Below are positions 11,351 through 22,389 of a DNA stretch of 64,000 nt, piece by piece. The DNA comes from Piliocolobus tephrosceles (taxonomy: Eukaryota > Chordata > Mammalia > Primates > Cercopithecidae), in NCBI RefSeq assembly GCF_002776525.5, contig NC_045444.1:26994658-27058657 (forward strand). Direction: 5' to 3'. The first letter of the stretch is position 1, and each line of letters starts with the position of its first letter. The notes below the pieces were generated by a model. The model saw nothing but the letters and a program-made list of their open reading frames with translations, was not told the origin of the DNA and did no database searches. Position numbers and translations under genes: made by a program.

Positions 11351-11899
11351 GAATGTTTTTTTTTTCCTGAAGATGTATGTATGTTGTTGGTTAAGTAGGA
11401 TCTGTTGGCTTTGATTCTGGGTGCCAGTGGCAGTATAATCTTTGTGTGGCTTCTTTAGCAGTACACATAGGTCAGCAGTATCTATGATTTTCTCAGTGGC
11501 TTAGGGTATATTTATTACTTGAGGTAGTGGTCAAGTTTTTCTGGGGACTTGGATGTCAAATGAGGTAGTCTTAAGGTTCCAATGGTGGCAGCATTGGGCT
11601 GAGTGTGCCTGTTTTTAAACCTCAGAGCAGCTTACACTGTTTTCAGTGTTAGTGGGTCCTAGAGGTCTAATTCTTGGGTCACTAGATGGTGTGTTTGGAA
11701 GTTAGTAGTGGGAGTGGTAGACTGGGTGCACGGGTGAATTCTCAAGCCCCTGAGCAGCTAGTGTGTTGTGGGTGACGGCAGTAGCAGTGGTGGAGCAATC
11801 CACTGGGACCCAAGTACTCCATGTTGGTGTTGATGGTATCTGTGATGCCTTGGGCGGGCTACTCCCCAGTCCCACAGCTGCCTGTGGTAGGGCTGCTGG

Positions 11900-12430
11900 T
11901 ATTGTCCTAAGTGTGCGGAAGAGAGCTTGGTCTCCCTGTCCCTCTCACAGCTGAGTGGGAGCTGCAACTGTGTCATTTCAAACTTAGTCTGAGGGAAGGG
12001 AACAACCTAGCATTAAATTCCCAATATTGCACTTTGGTCCTGGAACCAGATAAGGCCCCTTCCAGGCAAACAACATAGGCAAGAAGCTGTGGGGGGTGCT
12101 TTCCACTCATGTCTCAGTCTCACAGCAGCCTACTGTGAGGCAGTGAGCACTACCCTAGATATGTGTAAGAGTATAGTTTCCCTGTCCTACCTTGGCTGGT
12201 CAGTGACGGCAGCCCCTTCAGCCCAAACTCAACCCAGCATTAAACTCTCAAAATGGCGCCTTCCTTCCCAGGCAAACAGTGTGGGCAAGAAGCTGTAGGG
12301 AGAGCAGCCCACTCACATTTCAGTCTCAAAAGCAGTGTATAGTGGGGCAGTAGGGACCTTCCCAAGTTTGCAGAGGAGTGCCATGTCTCCTCTCTCCCTC
12401 CTTGGAGCAGTGTAGCAGCAGCCACCATGG
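11900..12430 (-). repeat. Tandem repeat in the L1 5'UTR
   Basis: About three diverged units lie in the 5'UTR. The anchor 'ggcaaac....gcaagaagctgt' occurs at 12065 and 12271 (206 bp apart). Related blocks, a G/A-rich stretch followed by 'ccctgtcc' or 'ctctccctcc' near 11920, 12160 and 12370, indicate three repeats. The spacing differs between units. Confidence 0.7.
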
Positions 12431-12908
12431 CTGTATATCCCTGGTATCTAGGCTTTCACAATAGTACTCAGCTCAAGCTGCTCTAGGATCAGATGACTAT
12501 GTAATTCCATATTGGATCTCTTTTTGCAGCAACATCTCTGGGCAATCTTTGGGTATCTACATATATCAGACCTGAGCCCCTCAGTGAGTCAAGGGTGTCT
12601 CCTATAGCCAAGATCATAAAAGCCCATTACAAAATATGGAGCTCTGGGAGTTTCTCTCTTACTGTTTCCCCACATCCAGGAGGATCGCCTAACTCTCAGC
12701 CAGTCTCTGGCCAGGCAAACTGCCACAAATCCTCTCCTTACTTCTGATGCTTCCCATCACTTCTCTGGTGTATCATATTATTCTCTCCTAGACAATCTCT
12801 TCAAAATGTGAGCATCTACTTACTATGCACATTCCTCTCCATGGAGGAGCCACATTCTACCTGTATCTAGTAAGTCATCTTGATCTGATCTCTTGCAACC
12901 TGTTTTTA

Positions 12909-14278
12909 GATGCAGAAAAGTTTTAAAATATGGAAGAAAATTTTTTAATAATTAGATATCTAGATATTTAAAGTCTAACATAGAAAATGTAAAATGAGTG
13001 GCTAAAATAAACAAATAATGTAAAATGTAGAAAAACCTGCACATACTTTCAAAAAAAGAAAGAACACATTATATTTATGTTGATTGTCACATTAGTATTT
13101 TTAAATTGTATAAAATTATCTATGGACTATAGAAACATTTAAAACCTTATAATTGCTCTTTCCTACTTTCTATTTCAAACAAAGTAGATAATCAATTTTT
13201 TTTGTATTCTTAAATTCTGATATGTAATCTCAATGTAAGGCATAAAAATGAAAAATAAAGTACCTCAACATTACATTAGATATTCTAAAGAAGTATTTCA
13301 CATATTATGTTATTTTGTCCCAGGCTCACACTAAGTTGCGAACTCTCAAAAAAGGAAGGTAGATGTTTCTATCGGTCTTTCTTTCAACATATATCTATAA
13401 ATCTAAATGCAAAATATTTTGGAGATATGAGCAATGCATGGGAAAAGTAATGTATCTGTTTTCATGGAGTTTACATTCTATATCTTTTTCATCTTTCGTT
13501 CCAAATTTGTTTCCCAATGGAATATATTTTTGAAATATATTAATCCAAAAAATATCTTATTTTCTAAAGAAATTATAGAATGTGTGTATATTTTACAAAC
13601 ATGAAATAAACAAGTCTTTTTGACCAACACCTGCAAAAATATATAGTAACTTCCAATGAATTGTGCTTTTTTTAAACGTAAACAAATCCTTCATTTTTAC
13701 TTTGAATATGCCTACTTTCTTTTCACTCATGGATTGTCATGTTGAACAGTAGTTTAAAGACAAGTTCTAATTTATTTTTCCAAACAAAGATTTGAAAAGT
13801 GTAATTTCCTCCCCAACTTTTTAGTTATCCTCAGATCTCAAATTACCTAGAAACATATCTTCTTAACTAGTTCAAAAATTCAGTGTTGGATATACAACAT
13901 GTAGAAAAATGCACAATTGAATTTCAAATCATAGTTTGAGTTTTGAAGATTTGCTAACTCATTATCCACTACAAACATTTTATGTGAGGTCTAATAATAT
14001 CTTTAATTATTGTATATAGAAAAATATATTACATTTCTTTTAAATTAATTTCACAAAATACCACAGCCCTTGTAAGTATCTTTATAGTGAACTGCATTTT
14101 AGTATTGCCAACTGGCTTGTAAGAGGGGCATTTAAAAAAATGTCTTCATAGGAGTTTTGAGGAGAACATTGTCAATGCTATCACTAAATGCCTTCTATAT
14201 AAAGACAGAATCAAATGAAAAATGTTTTTAAGATATAAGGATAATCTGTGCTTTTAATAAACTCTGGCTTTCTTGCTT
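12909..14278. other. AT-rich unique sequence
   Basis: No gene is visible. Around 13380-13490 the text ending 'catggagtttacattctat' resembles the old repeat noted at 44955, but it is too diverged to call. A T-run at 14278-14296 stands alone without Alu sequence. Confidence 0.45.
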
Positions 14279-14399
14279 TTTTTTTTTTTTTTTTTCTTTT
14301 TCCTCCTTTGTTTAGCTAATAATGAACATAATGTCACTGATCATTCCTTCTTTTGGTTTTTACTCTGAAATTTCTAACCAATCTGAAGCTGCACTATAA

Positions 14400-15715
14400 C
14401 AAACAGCTACAATTCATAGCAAGCAACAAAAGAAAAACTTGAAGAAAGGAAATCATGTGATTTCCAGAGTTACCATATTATAATATTCAATATATCCACA
14501 TTTCAAAAAAAAATATTTTGAAGCCTGTGAAGAAACAAGAGAGTATGGCTCATTCACAGAAGGAATTAATAGAAACTACCTAAAGAAACATAGATAGTGA
14601 ACATTTTAGAAAAAGACTTTAAAGCAAAATTCTTAAATGTACTAAAAGAGTTAAAGGCAACCATGAGTAAAGCTATAGGAAAACTAGAAAATATCAATAA
14701 AGAGAAATTATAAAAAAGAACCTAAAAAATTCTAGAATTAAAGAGTATGTGGTAGGCTGAGGTGGAATGATCACTTGAGGCCAGGAGTTCAAGACTAGCA
14801 TAGGAAACATAGTGAGAACCCATCTCTACAAAAAATAAAAATAAGTTATCTAGGCATAGTAACTCATGCCTGTTGTACCAGCTACTCAGGAAGCTGAGTC
14901 AGGATAATTGCTTCAGCCCAGCAGTTTGAGGCTGCAGTGAGCTAAGATAATGCCACTACACTCTAGCCTGGGCAACTCTGTGAAACCCCATCTCTTAAAA
15001 AAGAAGTACATCGACTGACAAAGAGAACTCATTCTTTTGAATAGCAGATTTGAATAGCAGAAGAAAGAATAGCAGGTTTGAATAGCAGATTTCAGCAGGC
15101 AGAAGAAAGAATACATGAACTTTAAGGCCAGTTAACTGAAATTATTCAGTCTGAAGAGCTGAAAGCCCAAATATGAAGAAGAGTGAACCGACACTAAGAT
15201 ACCTGTGAGATGCCATTGAGTAGACAATCACTCATATAATGGAAATCCCAGAAAGAAAGGAGACAAAAAATGGAAGTGAGAATATTTGAATTAATTATAG
15301 TTGAAAACTTCTAAAATGTGATAAAGTATACACATTCAAGAAACCCAACAAATCTCAAGGGAACAAACACAAAAGGATCCACCCAACACACATTATAATC
15401 AAATTGTCAATAGCCAAAAAGAAAGAGGAGATCCTGAAAGCAACAAAGAAGCAGCAATTCACCATGTATAAAGGATCTCAATGAGATTAACAGCAGATTT
15501 TTCATCAGAACACATGAAGAGTGGAATACAGTGGGATAACTAAAATGCTAAAATTTAAAAATCTGCAACCAAGAATTCTATATGTGACAAAACTACCCCA
15601 CAAAAATTGAGAAATTAAAACATCCCAAACAGACAAAAGCTAAGTTTATTAATGAAACGAGTTCATTAATAGTAGATCTGCCCTAGAAGAAATGTTAAAG
15701 GGAGAGAGTGATGCC
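14400..15715 (+). mobile_element. Old L1M/HAL1-like ORF1 fragment
   Basis: Sense-strand text matches the ORF1 part of old mammalian L1M/HAL1 elements. It includes 'agaaacaagagagtatggc', 'aaagactttaaagca', 'atcaataaagagaaattata' and, near the end, 'ctagaagaaatgttaaag', the ORF1 C-terminal end. Many stops interrupt it, and an old Alu splits it at 14751-15005. It lies directly upstream of a second old L1. Confidence 0.75.
14751..15005 (+). mobile_element. AluJ-type element, 5'-truncated
   Basis: Sense Alu text starts within the left arm ('taggctgaggtggaatgat') and runs through 'gaggccaggagttcaagac' and 'agtgagctaagataatgcca' to a short decayed tail. It is strongly diverged, as expected of an AluJ. 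The first ~40 bp, including the A box region, are missing. Confidence 0.9.
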
Positions 15716-15929
15716 AATAATATGTCAGATAATATGTCAGAATATGAAGCTACAGACTCTTCCATTACCCATGAATACACCAAATACAGAGCTACATGTA
15801 GATCAATTTCCTCTGAGAGAATTCAGAATCTAGTTGAGAGATGCCTGCACAACAGGCAACTGAGAAAATATCCATATTGAAACAGGCAGAAAAAGCTGAG
15901 ATACACTCTCATCGTAAACCTCACCCTCA

Positions 15930-17270
15930 GCAAACCCACATAATTGGGAAGTAACTCTGAACTCCCAGCTTCTCCCTGAAAAATGAAGGGCTTGAACCAC
16001 TCATCTAGCACCCCAACTTTTATGGCTGCTACTTACAGGAATGGATTCTAACTCTCCTATCTCTAGGAGTTGATAGGACTCAGCATTTACCCATTCCCTG
16101 GAACCACGCAGAATAAAAAGAGTGTTAAACAGGCATATGAGCACCTGCCACAGATTTTCCCGCTAGCCAACCACAGAATGAGCAGCCAATAAAGCCCAGC
16201 TCCTAGATTCTCCGTGAAAGGGATTAGACTGAGTATCTAATTCTCAGCTTTTTCAGCTGCTGCCTAAACGTCTGACTAAAATGGGTGGGTGAGCATTTTG
16301 CAAAGCCCCTCCTCAGTATTTATAAAAAACTACATAAATAAAAACAAAATGAAAACTTCCAGTTTCTCCCTGAAAAGAATTCAACTACACTAACATAGAG
16401 TCCTGATTTTTCCTGTTTACTGTTTGAGGGTCCAGCTTTTAACTTGCTTGTCTTGGAGCTGTTGAGATCCAGCACTCAGTAGTCCCCCAGAGTCTACAGA
16501 GAACAAAGCAGCAGTTTTGAGCAATCATATGAGCTCCTCCTGGGGCTCTTCCTCTTGGTTTGCTCCAGGAAAAAAAAAAAAAAAAAGCAAGCTCTAAGCT
16601 CTTCCCTGGAAGGGGGTTTGGCTACGCATCTAATATTGCAACTTTTCCAGCTGCTGTCCAAGAGTCTGGCTTCTAACTCACTTGTGCCTGGGAGTTAATG
16701 GACCAGACAGTCGCTACCCAACTAATAGTATGAACAAGCATGTAGGCACTTGCCACTGCTCACTCTAGTGATAAAATCTCCCCAGCTCACTCCAGTGATA
16801 AAATCAAGCCTTCAACTTCTCCTAAGATGTTGGATTACACATCTGCCTCCTACCCCCAACTTTTCTGTTACTTGAGGAACTGACTTCTGTAACAGCTGTT
16901 CTGAGAGCTGACAGGGCTTGGAATTCATTAGTCCCCTAGGTGTAAAAAGAGCAAAGAGATGATTGCAAGAGCATTCTAAACACACATGCATGTATCTCCC
17001 ACAGCTTCTCTCCTCAGCTCAGTGCAGAGGAAGTGAGTGATAAAATCTAGGTCCCAGCTTTTTCCCGAGGAGAGAAGGAGCTGGACCACACATGTAGCAC
17101 CTCAAGTTTTCTGGCTGTTAGTCAATGGACTGGTTTCTGTTTCACTTGTCTTGAGGCGTTAATGGGACTTGTCATACTTTAGTCTCTACAGGATAAATAA
17201 GAATGTGGATGGTGGTTAGGATAAGCTCAAAGGTGAGAGGCATCTAGCATCTCTGGCCAGGCTGTTTGAT
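15930..17270 (+). repeat. 5'UTR array of about six diverged 200-245-bp units
   Basis: Units begin near 15967, 16197, 16365, 16589, 16805 and 17050. Each has a 'cagcttctccctgaaaa'-like head, a block like 'acatctagcacc', then 'aacttttc.ggctgctg'. Further on come a 'ctaactcacttgtc.tggag.tg' block and 'actcagtag.cccc..g'. They diverge widely from one another. Tandem promoter-region repeats are known in L1 5'UTRs, and the position just ahead of ORF1 fits that. Confidence 0.7.
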
Positions 17271-17289
17271 GAGGTTCCTGTCTTGACTA

Positions 17290-18146
17290 AACCAATATGT
17301 GAAGACTGGGTGAGGTGATTTTTAAAATATAATCTGTAGAAACTAACAGAGAGTCAAGAAAAATGAAGAAACAGATAAATATGTTTCCTGTAAAAGAAAA
17401 AAGATAAATCTCCAGAAGCTGACCCTGATGAAATGAAGACATATGATTTGTCCTAGAGATAATAAAAAAATAATGCTCATAAAAATGCTCACTGAGTTCA
17501 AGAAAGCAATGCAGGAACAAAGAAAATTTCAATAAAGCCATGGAAAATGTTAAAAAGTACCCAACAGAAATCACAAAACTGAAGAATGAAATCACTGAAT
17601 TAAAAACTGTAAGTGGTTCAAGGACAGACTAGATCAAGCACGAGAAAGGATCAGTTAACATAAAGATAGGTCATCAGAAATCATCCATCCAGTCAAAAGA
17701 GAGAAAAAAAAAAAAACAGAATGAAAAAGAGTGAAGATAGCGTAAAGGACTTACAAGATGCGGGGCAGAGGGAGGCAGGGGCATTATGGAAATTCCATAA
17801 GGAGAAAAGAGAAAGGGACAGAAGGCTTACTTGAAAACTAATGGTTAAAAGTTTCCCAAACTTGGGGAACAAAATGGACATTCAGATCCAGGAATCCTAA
17901 AGGGTACCAAATAATTCAAATACAAAAGGACCCATACTGAGATACATCAAATTGTCACAAGTTAAAAATAGAAAGCAATAAGTGACGAGTGATTTACATA
18001 CAAGAGAAGCTTAATAAAGACAGTCAAGAGATTTTTCAGCAGAAAGCTTCTGGGCCTGAAGGGAGTAGGATAATACACTCAGAGTGCTGGGGGGGATAAA
18101 AAAAAAACCTGCCAGCCTAGGAAATCTGTCCTTCTAAAGGAAAGGG
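17290..18146 (+). pseudogene. L1M ORF1 remnant (5' part)
   Basis: This is the decayed start and middle of ORF1 of the long L1M. Recognisable sense text includes 'aaatcactgaattaaaaact', 'agactagatcaagca' and 'tcatcagaaatcatcca', typical of the coiled-coil to RRM part of old L1 ORF1. Stops occur throughout. The remnant ends where a second L1 begins at about 18148. Confidence 0.7.
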
Positions 18147-18659
18147 AGCTTAGACATCAGCAAGATGGCTGAATAGGTAAGCTGCTCATATCCTTCCAAA
18201 ACAAGAATTCTGCACCCATCAACAGACTAAAGTCTCTTTGTGGGATCCTCGGAATTTAGGTACAAGACTGTGGAAACTTGGTGGAGCCCAGGATCTAGGA
18301 AGGTCATTTTAAGAGTGTAGACTGACACACAGTTAGTAAACATACTAATCACACTCCCAACTTCAAGCCCAGAAATGGCCCATTCCCTGAGGGGCTTGGC
18401 TACTGCCTAAGTTTTTTCTTGAGCCTGCAAGCTGAACCATCTGCCAAAAGGTCCAGGAAGATTTTCTCACACTAGTGTCTTGGCATAGCAGCTCATCTGC
18501 TCAATGACATCATTTCTCAGCAGTGAACCTGAAAGTTGCCATGTGGAGTGACTCCAGCCCCCCCTCAACTGAGGTCCCAGTTTAGAACTATTCACATTAG
18601 GTACCAGAGGGAAACTTGCCCAGAATTCATAGCCCAGTAGTCTAAGACTCTGTGATGGA

Positions 18660-19010
18660 GTTGCCAGCCTCTGTGCCACAGCAGATAATGAAAGGCCTTA
18701 GTCTCAGCTTCAGCTTCTCCTGCTACAGTCAGGGAACTGCCTGTGCAGAGACTTACTGGAAGATACATCTTTTTTGAGCCAACAGGACAGGCTCACTAGC
18801 TTTCGTTCAACAGCAGATTCCAAAGGGTCCCAGTCTCAACTCTAGTCTCTCTTACTGCAGTCAGGGACATATTGTGTCAGTGCAGAGGCCTGTTGAGAGA
18901 CATGGCTTGTCAAAACCAACAGGATAGATTTGCTGGCCTTCATCTCACAGCAGGTCCTGAGAGGATCCCAGGATCAGCTCTAACCTCTCTTTTTGCAGTT
19001 GGGAACATAG
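18660..19010 (+). repeat. Tandem units in the nested L1 5'UTR
   Basis: Two full units of about 140 bp and a partial third share 'cacagcag', 'gtctcag/actc', 'ctgcagtcaggga', 'caacaggaca/tag' and 'ttcatctca'. Heads lie near 18675, 18810 and 18945. Confidence 0.75.
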
Positions 19011-19857
19011 ATGGAAAGGTCTTCAACAAAATACTAGCAAAACAAATACACTAACACATTAAAAAGACAATTTACCATAACCACGTTAAATTTATTCCTG
19101 GGTTGCCAGGTGGTTGTTTGGATAAGCACACGGAGAATGTTCTTTGACATTGGTCTCAGTGGTAATTTTTTGATAGGGCATCCACAGTACAAGCAAAAAA
19201 AAGAAAAAGTAAACAAGTGGGACTACCTCAAACTAGAAAGAATTTTGCCTAGCAAAGGAAAAAGTCAACAGAGTGAAGAGGCAACTTAAAGAATGAGAAA
19301 AAAATATTTGCGAACCTTGCTTCCAATAGAGGATCAATATCCAAAATACAGTAGTAACTTATAAAAAATAGCAAGAAAACAAATAATCTGATTTTACAAT
19401 AGGCAAAGAACATGGATATACATTTTCCAAAGAAGACATACAAATAGATGGTAAGTATATGAAAATGTGCACAACATCATTTATCATCACAGAAATGTGA
19501 ATCAAAACCACAATGATCACAATGACACATCACCTCACACCTGCTGTGAAGGTTATCAAAAAGTCAAAAAATGACATGTGTTAGCAGAGAAAAGTAAACC
19601 CTCATATACTGTTGTTGAGAATGTAAACTGGCACAACTATAATGGAAAACAGTATGGAGGCTCCTCAAAAAATTAAAAATAAAACTACCATATAATACAG
19701 CAATCCCACTTCTATGTATATATCCAAAGGAAAAAAATAAGTGCATCAAAGAGATATCAACACTCTCATGTTTATTGTAACCTATTCACAATGATCAAGT
19801 TATGAAAATAATATAATTTTCCATCAATGATTGAACAGATAAAAAATGTATGGTATA

Positions 19858-20001
19858 CAGATGCTTCTCAACTTATGATGGAATTATGTCCTGAAGAACC
19901 TATTGTAAGTCGAAAATATTATAAGTCAAAAATGCATTTAATGCCTCAGTATACCCATAACAAAGTCAAAAAACTGTAAGTCAAAACTTGAGAACCATCT
20001 C
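19858..20001. mobile_element. 144-bp TcMar/Tigger-type MITE
   Basis: A small element with terminal inverted repeats: the left end 'cagatgcttctcaactt' pairs with the complement of the right end 'aacttgagaaccatctc', with few mismatches. It is flanked by TA on both sides (19856-19857 and 20002-20003), the target duplication made by Tc1/mariner and pogo-type transposases. It interrupts the ORF2 3' part of the nested L1 and has no coding capacity. Confidence 0.8.
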
Positions 20002-20930
20002 TATATATGCAATAAAATGGTATTCAGGCTTTAAAGGGCAGGAAACCCTTCCGTTTGCAATAACATGGATGAACCTAGAGGACATTACGTTAAGTAAAAT
20101 AAGCCCACACACAGAGAAAATGTTGCATAATCTTATTCATATGTGGAATATAAAATAGTCACACTCATAGAAGCAGAGAATACAACAGTAGTTAAGGGGT
20201 GGAGGATTCAGGAAATGGAGAGATGTTGGTCAAATGGTACAACAAGTTTCAGTTATATAGGATAAGTAAATTCTAGACATCAATTTTACAGTATAGTGAT
20301 TACAATTAATGACACTCTATACTTAAAATATGCTGGGAGTAGATCGTAAGTGTTCTCACCACACTCACACAAAAAAGGTAACATAACCGTGGCTGTGTTA
20401 GTTAGTTTGACATAGTAATCCTTTTACAATGTCATCATACTATATACCTTAAATATATACATTTTTTATTTCTTAAAAGGCAAAAGGTCAAATTCTACTC
20501 TAGTTACATGCCAAAGCTGAGAGGCTGACGTGGAAAACACATTGCAATTTCAAAGGCATTAAAATGTGAAAACAGGAAAAAAATGTTAAAAAGAGTACTT
20601 CAGGCTGAAATGAAAAGATACTAGAAACGAACTTGGAGCCATATTGAGAAATAAATAACTCTGCTAAAATAAAGGTAACTATATAGCTAAATTTAAAATC
20701 TAGTATTATTGCATTTTTAGTTTATGAGTCTTCTTTTAATTCTTCTGCATTATTGGAAAGACAAATATATGTAAAAAATTAGAAATCTGTATTAATAGGT
20801 ATACAATATATTGAGATATAATTTTTTAAATAGCATAAAAGAAACAGCTATTTAGGAGCTGAATTTTTGTATGTCATCAAAGCTAAATTGTAGTAATGCA
20901 AGTTAGTTTCATATAAAAGTTAAAGATGTT

Positions 20931-21238
20931 AAGGACGGGAGCAGTGGCTCATGCCTGTAATCCCAGCACTTTGGGAGGCTGAGGCAGGCAGATCACGAGG
21001 TCAGGAGATCAAGACCATCCTGGCTACCATGGCGAAACCCTATCTCTACTAAAAATACAAAAAATTAGCCAAGCGTGGTGGTGGGTGCCTATAATCCCAG
21101 GAACTCAGGAGGCTGAGGCAGGAAAATGGTGTGAACCTGGGAGGCGGAGCTTGCAGTGAGCCGAGATGGCACCACTGCACTCCAGCCTGGGTGACAGTGC
21201 AAGACTCTTATCTCAAAAAATAAAAAATAAAATAAAAA
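20931..21238 (+). mobile_element. AluY-type element
   Basis: Full-length sense Alu with the AluY-like 'gcggagcttgcagtgagc' and 'tcacgaggtcaggagatc'. Perfect 11-bp duplications 'ttaaagatgtt' flank it at 20920-20930 and 21239-21249. It sits in the inter-ORF part of the old L1M. Confidence 0.97.
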
Positions 21239-21390
21239 TTAAAGATGTTCATTGTAAGCCCAATGTTAACCACTAATAAGATATCTGAAAATGTACACAA
21301 TACAAATGAAAAGAGAATAAAGAGTACACTACAAAATATTAAGTACAAAAGAAAACAGTAACTGAAGACAAAAATGAGATAAAATATACA

Positions 21391-22389
21391 CAGTTTGAAT
21401 ATTCTTGACCTAAAAATCTAAAATCTGCAATGATCAACAATCCACAAGTTTTGGGCATGGATATGATGCCACAAGTGGAAAATTCTCTCTCTCTGGTCCT
21501 AATCATTCTGGATAAGGTACACTTAACTTGCAGTAGTGGCAATGAAAATCACGTTGTTTATACTGCAGAAAAAGTGCCTATAGACAACGGGATGAAAATG
21601 CGTAATGGGTTTACTGCACAACTAGAGCAGCACGCATTCATGACAGAACAAAAAATCATGTCAGTTGTAAAACCAAAAGGTGGTTTCTAAGATAAAATCA
21701 TTGTTAATGAGGCAGATGACTCTAGAAGAATTTTTTTTAAAACCATTCAGTAGAATGCCTCCTCATTCCTAGAGGACTCACTTCCTATTCCCTCAACTGC
21801 TTCTGATTATTCTTTTCATCTAAAAAAGAATACAGCACACAGAAACCTTTTAATCAAAACACAGCATTGTAGGTGGAGAGCGAAAACCTGTCACAGTTTG
21901 CTGTTGCTGCTGTGTAACAGTCAATGCAGGTCATACTGGTGATACTACGATGCTGCTTAGTTACTCTAAATACATTATTTTTTCAATGTATTAATGGCAT
22001 GTCTTTTTTAACTTAATTATGTGTGAATAAGTGTAATAAAATGATTGCTTATCAGTAGCATACAAATTCAGAGTCACGAATCATGGTGATTAAAACAACC
22101 ACAGATTATCCACATGGGTGGCTAAGATAGTGACAGCTTTGTTTTCTGATGGCTCATTGTATACAACCTTTGTTTCATGCACAAAATTATGAAAAATATT
22201 GTATAAAAATACTTTCAGGTTATGTGTGTAAGGTGTATATGAAACAAAAATTTTATATTTAGACTTGGGTCCGCTTCCAAGATATCTCATTATACATATG
22301 CAAATACTATAAAATCCACCCAAAAATTCCAAAATCCAAAACACTTATGGTTTCAAGTATTTTGGATATGAAATATTCAACCTGTAATA
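21391..22389. mobile_element. Tigger/pogo-type DNA transposon, degenerate
   Basis: About 1 kb inserted in the old L1M. The left end 'cagtttgaatatt' and the complement of the right end 'aatattcaacctg' form terminal inverted repeats next to TA. The right end, read from the other strand, has 'ttggattttggaa' and 'agatatcttgg', which I associate with a TcMar-Tigger family. An 86-codon open frame (21430-21690, +) lies where a transposase remnant could be, but it has no motif I can assign. L1 text resumes on both sides. Confidence 0.65.

Larger units (their letters stand above)
5932..12893 (-). mobile_element. Full-length decayed L1 (primate L1P/L1M-era)
   Basis: A complete minus-strand L1 of about 7 kb. 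From left to right it shows the tail and 3'UTR (5932-6180), an ORF2 remnant, an ORF1 remnant, and a 5'UTR ending near 12893. Read in sense, the 5' end starts close to 'atcaagatgacttactaga', the degenerate form of the usual L1 start. The element is bounded by a 15-bp duplication with one mismatch: 'tgcaatctgttttta' at 5917-5931 and 'tgcaacctgttttta' at 12894-12908. Both ORFs are broken by many stops and frameshifts, and a partial Alu interrupts ORF2 at 7292-7494. The 3'UTR text suggests an L1PB/L1MA-age subfamily, but I cannot fix the name by eye. Confidence 0.92.
18148..20470 (+). mobile_element. Nested L1, internally deleted
   Basis: It starts with 'cagcaagatggctgaatag', the diagnostic L1 5' start, and has a 5'UTR to about 19010. 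It then jumps into ORF2: 'acaaaatactagcaaaacaa', followed shortly by the C-terminal part 'aagtgggactacctcaaact'. It ends near 20470. About 4 kb, including all of ORF1, is missing. Degenerate flanking copies (18131-18146 'cttctaaaggaaaggg' and 20470-20487 'ttcttaaaaggcaaaagg') may be its target-site duplication. Confidence 0.75.
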
